NCBI GenBank assembly: GCA_009843625.1
Contig: VYDD01000414.1
Span: 1 to 17,611 of the forward strand
Direction: 5' to 3'
DNA from: Gammaproteobacteria bacterium
Lineage (GTDB): Bacteria; Gemmatimonadota; Gemmatimonadetes; Longimicrobiales; Gaopeijiaceae
DNA: 17,611 nucleotides
Shown: positions 1 through 10,209 of the stretch, in pieces
Position numbering within the stretch: position 1 is the stretch's first letter
Layout of the letters: the number at the start of each line of letters is the position of its first letter
The notes under the pieces: model-generated
Database searches by the model: none
What the model saw: only the letters and a program-made list of their open reading frames with translations
What the model was told of the DNA's origin: nothing
Program-made: the position numbers and the translations under genes

Positions 1-58
1 CGGCTCCCCGAATGCGGGTAGCTGACGCTCACCGGCCCCGTGAATGCGGATAGCTGAC
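1..58. repeat. Two diverged direct repeats at the window edge
   Basis: Bases 1-26 and 33-58 are copies of the same 26-bp sequence at a 32-bp offset with four mismatches. The best part is 16 bp (11-26 and 43-58, AATGCGGGTAGCTGAC versus AATGCGGATAGCTGAC) with one mismatch. Closely spaced repeats of this kind occur at the ends of some insertion sequences, for example the multiple terminal repeats of IS21-family elements. That assignment is only a guess, because no transposase gene is inside the window. Confidence 0.6.
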
Positions 59-104
59 TCGCCGGAGCAACCTCACGCGAACGGGACAGTTGAAGTTGCA
101 GCCC

Positions 105-116
105 TGTGACGTCACA
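105..116. promoter_or_regulatory. 12-bp palindrome before antitoxin start, candidate operator
   Basis: TGTGACGTCACA is a perfect palindrome ending nine bases before the antitoxin ATG at 126. Phd/YefM antitoxins usually repress their own promoter by binding short palindromes, so this is a candidate autoregulatory operator. A weak promoter overlaps it: TTGAAG at 90-95, a 17-bp spacer, and CACATT at 113-118. That promoter would start transcription almost at the ATG, giving a nearly leaderless mRNA. The palindrome is seen directly; the function is inferred. Confidence 0.4.
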
Positions 117-125
117 TTTCCCGAC

Positions 126-413
126 ATGAGAACCGTCGGCGTGCGAGCCCTAAAGAACCGGCTCAGCGAGTACTTGCGCCTGGTGCAGGCCGGGGAATCC
201 CTTGCCGTGACGAACCGTGGCGTCGTCGTGGCTCGCCTGGTCCCGCCCGATGTCCGAGGCGAGACTGCCGAAGACGTGTTTGAGCGGAAGGCCCGCGCAG
301 GAGAAATCCGGCCGGGAAAACGCAACCAGCCCTACCGCTATCCGCCGCCGCCCGGTCGCCTGTCAGAGGAGGCGATCCTGAAAGCGCTCGATTGGACGCG
401 CGGCGAGCGGTGA
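126..413 (+). CDS. Phd/YefM-family type II antitoxin, apparently orphan
   Basis: This 95-residue protein opens with MRTVGVRALKNRLSEYLRLV and continues through a GES-x-x-VTNRG-x-x-VARLVP stretch. That is the N-terminal DNA-binding fold of Phd/YefM antitoxins, which bind their own operator and neutralise a cognate RNase, usually VapC (PIN) or RelE/Doc type. The C-terminal part (about residues 45-95) is charged and proline-rich (YRYPPPPGR), as expected for the flexible toxin-binding tail. I chose the ATG at 126 over the upstream TTG at 90 because family members begin right at this motif. No VapC-like reading frame follows: the next plus-strand frame, starting at GTG 410 and overlapping the stop, encodes only a Gly-Gln tetrapeptide repeat. 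The nearest PIN protein lies convergently at 690-1160 and belongs to another family. Either the partner was lost or it is not recognisable. Confidence 0.85.
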   Translation: MRTVGVRALKNRLSEYLRLVQAGESLAVTNRGVVVARLVPPDVRGETAEDVFERKARAGEIRPGKRNQPYRYPPPPGRLSEEAILKALDWTRGER

Positions 414-433
414 CCCAGTACGGGCACTTCTTC

Positions 434-541
434 GGACAGTCTGCAGGACAACCCACTGGACAATCCGCCGGACAGCTCACGGGACAGTCTTCAGGACAAG
501 TCACCGGACACTGCGCGGGACAACCCGCGCAACAGTCTGGC
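434..541. repeat. 12-bp tandem repeat, eight units plus one degenerate
   Basis: Eight consecutive 12-bp units begin with GGACA at 434, 446, 458, 470, 482, 494, 506 and 518. A decayed ninth unit follows at 530. GGACA is invariant in the eight, while the remaining seven bases vary. On the plus strand, in the frame of a GTG at 410 that overlaps the antitoxin stop, the array reads as Gly-Gln-x-(Ala/Thr/Ser) repeats. On the minus strand it reads as Cys-Pro-x-x repeats. In both frames much of the variation falls on synonymous third bases, so coding cannot be assigned to one strand. The 410-718 frame downstream of the array looks like ordinary noncoding sequence, so I do not call a gene. The stretch 414-689 otherwise holds only the two inverted repeats listed separately. 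Confidence 0.8.
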
Positions 542-603
542 GCTCAGAACTACGGCCTCCTCAGCCAAGATCCCGGAACTCATGCCGACCCTCGCGACTT
601 GAG

Positions 604-618
604 ATCACAATCTGTGAT
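604..618. promoter_or_regulatory. Inverted repeat ATCACA-atc-TGTGAT, possible operator
   Basis: ATCACA (604-609) and TGTGAT (613-618) are perfect 6-bp arms around three bases. The form is that of a dimeric HTH or ribbon-helix-helix operator. It lies in the noncoding stretch between the orphan antitoxin and the convergent PIN gene, with no obvious gene start beside it on the plus strand. Function is unknown. Confidence 0.3.
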
Positions 619-645
619 GTCAGGTTGTGGTGTCCTGTCCGTCGG

Positions 646-665
646 CCGAGACCGATCGGTCTCGG
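646..665. repeat. Perfect 20-bp palindrome downstream of the PIN gene
   Basis: CCGAGACCGATCGGTCTCGG is self-complementary across all 20 bases. It starts about 25 bases beyond the stop of the minus-strand DUF4411 gene. It could fold as a hairpin ending that transcript, but no T-run follows on the minus strand, so it is not a classical intrinsic terminator. A protein-binding site is equally possible. Confidence 0.45.
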
Positions 666-689
666 GTCAGGCGCGCACCCACCGGCCCG

Positions 690-1160
690 TCAGAATCGCC
701 AACCCTCCGCGGTCATGAATTCCTCGAGGGACATGCAGGCGATGTCGAAGTGGGAGCAGATGTTCCCGATCTTCGCGCCCCCCGGCTCGCTCTTCTCCAT
801 GGTCACCACGGTTCGGTGAAACACGCCCGCGTGGGCGACCACGAAGGGGTCGGCGTTGGTGCCGCCACGCAGCAACGTCTTCTTCCCGATGTTGGCCTGG
901 AAGTGGGTGACCTCGAAGATGCGGCGCACGAAGTTCCCCTCCGCCGCCGTGGGCGGCGGGAACAGATGAGGATGCCTGCGCTTCCACTCGATGAGCTCCT
1001 TGATTGGGCCGCGGTCGATTTCGCGGCCCACCTCGCGCGTCGAAGTCACGCGCTCCTGCCGGACAAGTTCGTCGAACTCTTCCCAGAGCGTCGGGAACCG
1101 GCTCCGGTAGTAGGCGCGGAAAAGCTGAGAGAGCGGTGACGTGTCGAAGACGTAGGTCAA
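690..1160 (-). CDS. DUF4411 PIN-domain protein, predicted toxin RNase
   Basis: This 156-residue protein begins MTYVFDTSPLSQLF, the first acidic strand of a PIN domain (Asp6). Further candidate metal-binding acids are Glu43/Glu47 and Asp104 in TNADPFVVAHA. The ending, KIGNICSHFDIACMSLEEFM followed by an aromatic tail, is the pattern of the DUF4411 family, whose usual length is about 160. PIN proteins are Mg-dependent ribonucleases, many of them toxins. Translation starts at TTG 1160, whose bases overlap the stop of the preceding XRE-ImmA gene as TTGA, so the two are translationally coupled. DUF4411 genes are commonly paired with XRE-ImmA proteins, and here the regulator is encoded first. I infer a toxin-antitoxin-like pair; the target RNA is unknown. 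Confidence 0.85.
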   Translation of the reverse strand: MTYVFDTSPLSQLFRAYYRSRFPTLWEEFDELVRQERVTSTREVGREIDRGPIKELIEWKRRHPHLFPPPTAAEGNFVRRIFEVTHFQANIGKKTLLRGGTNADPFVVAHAGVFHRTVVTMEKSEPGGAKIGNICSHFDIACMSLEEFMTAEGWRF

Positions 1161-2275
1161 CCGGCGTAGAGGAGCCGTTCCAGCTTGGGAATCCGGGCCG
1201 GCTTCACACCCAGCGCATCAGCGAGGCCGTTTTCGTCGAGGCGGTTGCGGTAGTACGCGGCAAACGCCATATCGAGGTAGTGGGTTCCTAGGTAGGTGAC
1301 CAGCGTTCGGTTCGAGTTTCCGCCCGCGCCCGACTTGGCGGGTGGCACATTCCATCGCTCGCGGGCGTCGCGGTACGCCTCCAGGGTGATCCAGCCATGG
1401 TCGAGGAAATGCCGATACACCATTTCCCGGCTCAGGTTGAGGTCTCCGGCGATGCGGGTGGCGGTGGACTCGGTTGGCTCGTCGTCCGCCATCAACCGGT
1501 CCAGTTCCCCAGGAGGCAGGAGGAGGTCGGCCGCGAAGCGGTTGCATTGGGTCTCCACGTTCCGGCTCGCGGTGGGCAGGCGATCCAGCACGTCCGGGGG
1601 TACCGGATCGAGGCCGCTGGTCTCGTGCAGCAGGTGTCCGAGTTCATGGAACAAGGTGAAGATCTGCCGAGTGGCGCTCCGGGAGCTGTTCACATAGATG
1701 ACCGGGAGTTCGGCGTCGTAGAGCGAGAAGCCGCAGTAGTCGTACTGACGGAAGGCGTCCTTGAATACAAACACGCCGGCGTCGTGGAGCGCGTCGCGCC
1801 ATCCCCGGAACGCCTCGGCCGGGTCAGCCCACGCGCGCTGGTCGTTCAGCGAGACTCCGAGCGTCGCCCGCACCTCCGCGGGATCGGGCTCCTTGTTCTG
1901 GAAGGTTCGGAGAATGGGGCGCTCAGCCGGACTGCGGCCCTCGGTGAGCTCGACGAGGCTGAGGTGGAAGGCTTGGGCCTTCCGCACCAACAGGTGCATG
2001 CGAGGTGGCAGCGTCGCGAACTCGCGATCCGGCAGGGTCCGGAAAGAGCGCGACGGCTCCGGCACGTCAGGCGGCTCCGGGAAGAAGAGAACGGACACCG
2101 GTACGCCAAAGCGGAGGGCGACCGACTCCAACTGGACGTAGGTGGGGGCCTTCTGGCGGGACTCCCAGGCGCGAATGTCACGGAAATACAGCTCCGCCGC
2201 TTCCAGTGAGTATCCGGCGCGCTTGCGCGCCCAGCGGATCAGCTTGGGGTTGATCGCCATGCGGTCGGAGGTCAT
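1157..2275 (-). CDS. XRE regulator fused to ImmA/IrrE zinc peptidase
   Basis: The 372-residue protein has an N-terminal helix-turn-helix of XRE type at about residues 8-65 (LIRWARKRAGYSLEAAE). A C-terminal COG2856 peptidase domain follows, with the zinc motif HELGH at 210-214 and a likely third ligand Glu241 in ETQCNRFAADLLLP. ImmA/IrrE proteases cleave or release repressors in response to stress; as fusions they act as antitoxin-like regulators of neighbouring toxins. It is coupled by a 4-bp overlap to the DUF4411 PIN gene, supporting a joint module. The start is the ATG at 2275; another ATG at 2260 begins MAINPKLIRW and is also plausible, and neither has a clear ribosome binding site. It lies 91 bp after the metallopeptidase gene, so it may be read through from the hsd operon or have its own weak promoter. 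Confidence 0.9.
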   Translation of the reverse strand: MTSDRMAINPKLIRWARKRAGYSLEAAELYFRDIRAWESRQKAPTYVQLESVALRFGVPVSVLFFPEPPDVPEPSRSFRTLPDREFATLPPRMHLLVRKAQAFHLSLVELTEGRSPAERPILRTFQNKEPDPAEVRATLGVSLNDQRAWADPAEAFRGWRDALHDAGVFVFKDAFRQYDYCGFSLYDAELPVIYVNSSRSATRQIFTLFHELGHLLHETSGLDPVPPDVLDRLPTASRNVETQCNRFAADLLLPPGELDRLMADDEPTESTATRIAGDLNLSREMVYRHFLDHGWITLEAYRDARERWNVPPAKSGAGGNSNRTLVTYLGTHYLDMAFAAYYRNRLDENGLADALGVKPARIPKLERLLYAG

Positions 2276-2366
2276 GGGGATTCGGCGTCGGACCGTAGGG
2301 GAAGTGTTGCTCGCCGGTCCGATGGAGGCGGAGGGTAACGGAATCCTCCCGAGGTAGACCGGCCCC

Positions 2367-3091
2367 CTACCAGACCAGGAACGCCCCGCGTTCCCTTAGA
2401 TCCCGCCGCCGCCGCTCGTAGTCCGGCATGACCCGCCCGACCGCCTGCCAGTAATCCTGGCCGTGCCCGCGGTGCCGCAGATGCACCAGCTCGTGCACGA
2501 CGACGTAGTCGACCAACCGCATCGGCGCCTGGATGATCCGCCAGTTCAGCCGGATGGTCCCCGCCTGGTCGCAACTGCCCCAGCGCTTCGCCTGGCTCAC
2601 CACCTTGACCCGCGGCATCGGGACCCCGGCCTTCGCGTGCCACGCCTCCACTCGCTCCGGCAGCCGTTCCGCCGCCCGCCGCCGGAACCACGACACCAAC
2701 CCCGCGCGGACCCGAGCCGCATCCCCCGACCCCCCGGGCGCGGGCACGCGCAGCCAGCCGCCCCGCAGCTTCGCGCTTCCCGTCTCGCCCGCGTCCACCT
2801 TCAGCCGGTAGTGGCGGCCCAGATACCGCACGCTCTCGCCGCTCACGAACTCGCGCGGCGACAGCAGGGGCCCATGCGATTCGGCACGCCGGATGCGCCG
2901 CGCGATCCATTCCGCCTTCCGGCCCACGATCGTGTCCAGCCGGTCGGTGCCGACGCGTTCCGGGGCCACGACCAGGATGCTTCCCGCGGGGTCCACGGTC
3001 ACGGCGATCGTCTTCTTGCGCCGCGCGCTGCGGCGGATCGTGTACGACAGCTCGGTCCCGCCCCAGGTCACGGCGGAGGTCTCGAGCCCGG

Positions 3092-3095
<4 letters not shown>
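2367..3095 (-). CDS. YgjP/SprT-like zinc metallopeptidase of the hsd operon
   Basis: This 242-residue protein carries HELVH at 201-205 with a third ligand at His211 (HRGHGQDYW), preceded by RWGSCDQAGTIRLNWR. These are the hallmarks of the COG1451 (DUF45, YgjP-like) family of minigluzincin-type metallopeptidases. The N-terminal half (TYTIRRSARRKKTIAVTV-like sequence and WIARRIRR) is also typical. The start is ATG 3095, which overlaps the hsdR stop as ATGA (3092-3095); an upstream in-frame start at 3230 would run inside hsdR and is rejected. Genes of this family are frequent passengers downstream of hsdR in type I restriction operons, but their role there is not established. The translational coupling here argues for a function tied to the restriction complex, perhaps its turnover, which is inference. 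Confidence 0.88.
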
Positions 3096-6102
<3,007 letters not shown>

Positions 6103-6106
<4 letters not shown>

Positions 6107-7413
6107 TCGGGTTCGGGGTTGGGAGTGACGCGGAGTTCGCCGGTGAGAAGGACGGACATGAGGGCGGCTTTGAGTTCTCGCAGCTGCGCTTGTTGGCGTG
6201 TCTCTGAGGCAATTCGGTCGTCTAGGCACTCTAGGACATTCGCGATTTCCTCCTGTTCCGATAGGGGGGGAAGCAGTATCTGGAGCTGTCGAAAGATGGG
6301 CATGTACACCGTCTTGTGCGTACTGCCAGCCATCAGTCGCCTCCATTCTGGCTGCATATGCCGGAACAGCTGCATCAGATATCGATTGTGCAAGCGGGGC
6401 CCGCAGATGTAGTTGGCGAAGTCCTGAGTGGTGGACATTTCTCGCGCCATGATGGTGCTCTTGCCGACCGTGGCCGTGCGGGAAAACACCACAGTACCTC
6501 CGGGCAAGAGCCGGGCAGATGAATTGCGGAGCCCCAAATCGCTAATTGTGTGCTTCGTTTCGGCTATCTCTGGCTCGTCAAGTGACGCGGTATCGTGGAG
6601 CGATATCCAAGGTATGGAACCGTTCCAGTACTCCGGGTTCCTTCGGCTCGGTGTGTGACCACTCTCAAGCTTGGCCACAGACACGATAGGAACTAGTGCC
6701 CAACTCTCGGGGATTCGCTCTAGATTCGATGCAACGCGTCCGAATCGCCAGCCCAACAATGGCTTGGACCTTCTATGTTTCCCGGGGACTCCTTGTGTGA
6801 AGAGTGTCCGCATCAGGCCGCGCCGGACGACATGCACCTGATCGATGATTGCTTGCGTCTTCCCAATAGCCTCGTCCATCGAGGAGAGGATCAAGGCAAT
6901 CTTGCGCTGTTCCAGCAGGGGCGGCACCAGAACACGCAGCGACTTGAGGGCGTTTAGGTCAATGTTGCGGAGTCCCGTGGATCCTTGGACGCTGTTCCAA
7001 ATGTCATTCTGCACGGGCCGAGAACTCAGCAGCCTATAGAGAAACTCACCATGCATCTGTCGACCAGATGGCCTTGCCCCGATTAGGAAGCTGGCAAAGA
7101 GGAAGTTCCTCGGTTCAGCCACATACACACAGTTTCCCACGCGCTTCGGGTTGCCGTTAGAGCCGACGAGAAGCGTGCATCCCGCACGAACTTGCGCTTT
7201 CTTCTTCTGGTCTTGGGTTACGCCATCGACGTAGATCAGGTCCGTCAATCGGAGAGTGTCCTGGACATTCGGGATTCGCAACACAGGAGTACCGTCAGGT
7301 GTGGGATCGCGGCGTTCCTGTGACTTCTTCCACGAGATCCCACGACTGAACGTGCAGATGTTCTTTATGGCAGTGAGCGACCAGCCGTGCGGAGTAGTTG
7401 TTCTAGCGCTCAT
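6103..7413 (-). CDS. hsdS: Type I restriction-modification specificity subunit S
   Basis: The 436-residue HsdS has the two-fold architecture of the family. Target recognition domain 1 covers about residues 8-165 and is followed by a conserved helix from VPPLLEQRKIALILSSMDEAI (about 163-183). Target recognition domain 2 covers about 232-378 and is followed by LPPLSEQEEIANVLECLDDRI (about 381-401). Each TRD reads one half of a bipartite DNA target, and the helices set the spacing. The start codon overlaps the end of hsdM by 11 bp (7403-7413), and its stop overlaps the hsdR start. By eye the TRD-coding DNA is less GC-rich than hsdM or hsdR, consistent with domain exchange by recombination, which is common in hsdS. 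The recognised sequence cannot be deduced. Confidence 0.96.
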
Positions 7414-9238
7414 ATCCCAACTCAGTCAGATAGCTGTTCATCATGGCTTCCGCGGCTGAGCGCTCCTCCTCGAAGAGCCGGAGTTCTCTGACTGCGTCCG
7501 CCACGTTGATGGGCTCCTCCTCTCCAGCGGTGTCGACATATCGGCTGATGTTCAGGTTCCAGTCGTTGCGCTCGATCTCTGCAAGCGGCACCACGCGCGC
7601 ATACTTCTCGGCGTCGGCATGGGCTCGGAACGTCTCGGCGATGCGCCGAATGTCTCTATCCCGTAGCTGGTTCTGATTCCTTCCTTCCTGGAATTCACTG
7701 GAGGCGTCGATGAATAGCACTTTACCTCTGCGCGCAGCAGGCTTGTACCGATTCAGCACGAGAACGGACGCCGGGATACCAGTGCCGTAGAAGAGGTTTG
7801 GCGCTAGACCGATCACGGCCTCGAACAGATCCTCTTTCAACAGGCGTTGCCGGATTCTCCCCTCGGCGGCACCACGGAACAGCACGCCGTGGGGCATAAC
7901 GACACCGAGCCGACCCGAAGCGTTCAGTACCGCGACCATGTGCTGGACGAACGCCAGATCCCCCCTGGTCTTCGGCGGGACGCCGAACCGGAACCGTCCG
8001 TAGCCGTCGCTCTCTGCCACCTCGCGGCCCCATTCGTCGAGGCTGAAGGGAGGATTGGCGATCACCCGGTCGTACAGCAGCAGTTCGCCCTCGTCGATCA
8101 GCTTCGGATCCCGGATCGTGTCGCCCTTCTCGATCCGGCTGTCGAGCAATCCGTGGAGCAGCATGTTCATCTTGCAGATCGCCCAGGTCCCCAAGTTCTT
8201 CTCTTGCCCATGGAGCGTCACGTTCCGTGGGTCGCCGCCCCTGCCCTCGACGTAGTGGGCGCATTCGATCAGCATGCCACCGGAGCCCACGGTCGGGTCG
8301 CAGATGCGCATCCCTTCTGTTGGCGCCAGAAGCTCCACGATCAGCTTGACGACCATCCGCGGCGTGTAGAACTCCCCGCCCTTCTTGCCGGCGTCGTCGG
8401 CGAACTGCTCGATCAAGTATTCGTAAGCCCGACCTAGGAGATCCGGCTCGGCCATCCGGTCGTTGCGGAGCGAAACCTCAGAGAAGTGCTGGACCAGGCG
8501 TGCGAGGACGGTGTCGCGATTCCTGGCGTCGCCCAGCTTCCGTTCGTCGTTGTAGTCGATGCCCGCGAGGACGCCCTCAAGAGCGGGATTCCTCTCCTCC
8601 AGCGCCACGCAGGCTTTGTTCAGGGTCTCCCCGATGTTCGTGGCCTGCTTCTGGATCGTGCTCCACCGCGCCCGGTTGGGCACGAAGAACTGGTGCTCGT
8701 CCGGATCGGTCCATGCCACGCCATCCGGTACGCCGTCCCCAATGAGCTTCTCTGCCTCCTCCTCGAACCGGTCCGAAAGACGCTTCAGGAAGAGCAGGCC
8801 GAAGATGTAGGACTTGTAGTCGCTGCTGTCGATTGACCCGCGCAGAATGTCGGCCGCTGACCAGAGATACCTCTCCAACTGGGAGACGCTCAGCAAGTCC
8901 GCACGAGGGTCAGGCTCGCCCGCCTCCGGCCCTGACTCAGGCGCGGACGCCGCACGGTCGCCCGTCTTGGCTGCCCCAGCCGGCCCAACGAGACGCGCGA
9001 CCAGATCGGACTTCTTCCGGCCCGAATCGTCCAGTTCGAAGCCGCGGCACAACTCCTTCAATCGGTCCCGGGAGAGGTCACAGAGGATCTCCGCGATGCG
9101 GGCCTTGCGCGACTGCGCCACCGCGTCGACCAAGCGGGCCTTGACCCGCCGATCGGCAACCCACAGCCCGTAGTCGTCGACAACGCTTCGGAGTTCGTGG
9201 CTCGTCAGCCCAACGAGGACGGCACGCTTCGTCGGCAT
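7403..9238 (-). CDS. hsdM: Type I DNA adenine methyltransferase subunit M
   Basis: The 611-residue HsdM methylates adenine in the target and forms the core of the restriction complex. The HsdM N-terminal helical domain spans about residues 113-260. GGEFYTPRMVVKLIVELLAP (287-306) precedes the SAM-binding motif DPTVGSGG at 314-321. The catalytic motif IV NPPF is at 395-398. An extra N-terminal segment of about 110 residues (for example RLKELCRGFELDDSGRKKSD) looks like a SAP or Rho-N-type helix-extended-helix nucleic-acid-binding module, followed by an Ala/Gly/Pro-rich linker at about 85-112. This makes the protein longer than the usual 500-550. It is the first gene of the minus-strand operon. 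No clear ribosome binding site precedes ATG 9238, and I could not identify a convincing promoter in 9239-9639. Confidence 0.96.
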   Translation of the reverse strand: MPTKRAVLVGLTSHELRSVVDDYGLWVADRRVKARLVDAVAQSRKARIAEILCDLSRDRLKELCRGFELDDSGRKKSDLVARLVGPAGAAKTGDRAASAPESGPEAGEPDPRADLLSVSQLERYLWSAADILRGSIDSSDYKSYIFGLLFLKRLSDRFEEEAEKLIGDGVPDGVAWTDPDEHQFFVPNRARWSTIQKQATNIGETLNKACVALEERNPALEGVLAGIDYNDERKLGDARNRDTVLARLVQHFSEVSLRNDRMAEPDLLGRAYEYLIEQFADDAGKKGGEFYTPRMVVKLIVELLAPTEGMRICDPTVGSGGMLIECAHYVEGRGGDPRNVTLHGQEKNLGTWAICKMNMLLHGLLDSRIEKGDTIRDPKLIDEGELLLYDRVIANPPFSLDEWGREVAESDGYGRFRFGVPPKTRGDLAFVQHMVAVLNASGRLGVVMPHGVLFRGAAEGRIRQRLLKEDLFEAVIGLAPNLFYGTGIPASVLVLNRYKPAARRGKVLFIDASSEFQEGRNQNQLRDRDIRRIAETFRAHADAEKYARVVPLAEIERNDWNLNISRYVDTAGEEEPINVADAVRELRLFEEERSAAEAMMNSYLTELGYER

Positions 9239-9639
9239 GAGAGGTGGGGGGTCAATAGGGCCGCGCTCGGAGGCTGTCTGATATCGGCTTCATCGAAATG
9301 CCCGCGGGCAACGCTTTGATCGAGCGAGGTGCCTTCGGAGGGTACCGAAAGAACACCGTCGAGTCAGCCCCATACGCCTCAGCGCCGCGAGTAGTTTCCG
9401 CCGTGGGTCTCGGGGCTGAGCTACGTGATCAATAGGAAGATGCGAGGCGGACACATCTCGCGGTGGTCCGAGACTCCCTTCCGGATCCGCAGACCGGAAA
9501 GCCAATGGGGGCCCGAGCATCTCGGCGTGCCAGTGGGCTGAAGCGTGTCTGCCGCAAGGCGTTGTCCTCGACAGCACCGTAGCCTCCTCCTCCGACATAA
9601 TTGCGCCACGACACGCACCATCGCGTCCGAGTTCGATCT
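9239..9639. other. Divergent intergenic region between hsdM and the Kiwa-like genes
   Basis: About 400 bp separates hsdM (leftward) from the Kiwa-like pair (rightward), so it must contain promoters for both. I see no supported gene: the open frames here lack family features. A 12-bp palindrome TGCCCGCGGGCA sits at 9299-9310. CATAAT at 9596-9601 is a possible -10 box for the rightward genes, but no well-spaced -35 accompanies it. Confidence 0.4.
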
Positions 9640-10209
9640 ATGGCCGACCGCCCCAGACGGCACGAGAGCTTCGCCGTCATGCGCCTGCTCTTCGTGCTCA
9701 GCAGTTTCGCACCCCTCTTTGTTCTCTGGGCCGTAAAGGGCACATCACTGGTTCCGGACAAATACTTCGTCCCACTTTGCATCGTCCTAGTTCTCGTTCC
9801 CACGTGGGTTCTTTGGCGCCGCATTCGTGTAGCACGAGAAGGCCCAGATCAGTATGAGCTGACCCTAGGTCCCCCACGGGATCAGAGCCAGTATCTTATT
9901 GGCTACTTGTTCGCAATTCTGTTGCCCTTCTACCGGCAACACCTCGAAAGCTGGCGCGATCTCTCAGCGCTGGTCCTCGCAGTCGCATTCATAGTATTCT
10001 TGTTCTGGAACCTAAAGCTCTATCACTTGAACATAGTTTTTCGGGCCGCAGGGTACAGTATCTACGCCATCGGTCCACGCAACGACCAAGATGACTTGGG
10101 TCGTGGCGGTGATTGGATTCTTCTGACTCGCCGCAAAGCAGTCCACATGGGCTGCAAAGTAACGGCGCACAGGATTACAGACACAATGTTCATTGACACA
10201 GGTGAATGA
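9640..10209 (+). CDS. kwaA: KwaA-like four-helix membrane protein (Kiwa defence)
   Basis: This 189-residue protein has four predicted membrane segments, at about residues 14-32, 41-60, 84-100 and 107-126, then a soluble tail of about 60 residues. The stretch YLIGYLFAILLPFY and the segment NLKLYHLNIVFRAAGYSIYAI fit the pattern I associate with KwaA, the membrane component of the Kiwa anti-phage system, which senses infection at the inner membrane. The main support is context: it overlaps by 4 bp (ATGA, 10206-10209) a DUF4868 protein, the KwaB partner, and sits beside a type I restriction operon. The start is uncertain: ATG 9640 is used here, ATG 9679 gives a protein starting right at the first helix, and TTG 9601 is also open. 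By eye its GC content is below that of the core genes, suggesting transfer. Confidence 0.75.
   Translation: MADRPRRHESFAVMRLLFVLSSFAPLFVLWAVKGTSLVPDKYFVPLCIVLVLVPTWVLWRRIRVAREGPDQYELTLGPPRDQSQYLIGYLFAILLPFYRQHLESWRDLSALVLAVAFIVFLFWNLKLYHLNIVFRAAGYSIYAIGPRNDQDDLGRGGDWILLTRRKAVHMGCKVTAHRITDTMFIDTGE

Noticed and set aside
434..541. CRISPR array
   Set aside because: The units are only 12 bp, contiguous and without unique spacers of normal length, and no cas gene is present.
410..718. Plus-strand Gly-Gln repeat frame as a toxin gene
   Set aside because: Its position overlaps the antitoxin stop, but after the tandem repeat the sequence looks noncoding and contains palindromes; no toxin fold is visible.
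1300..1340. tRNA-like GGTTCGAG motif
   Set aside because: It lies within the XRE-ImmA coding sequence and no cloverleaf can be drawn around it.
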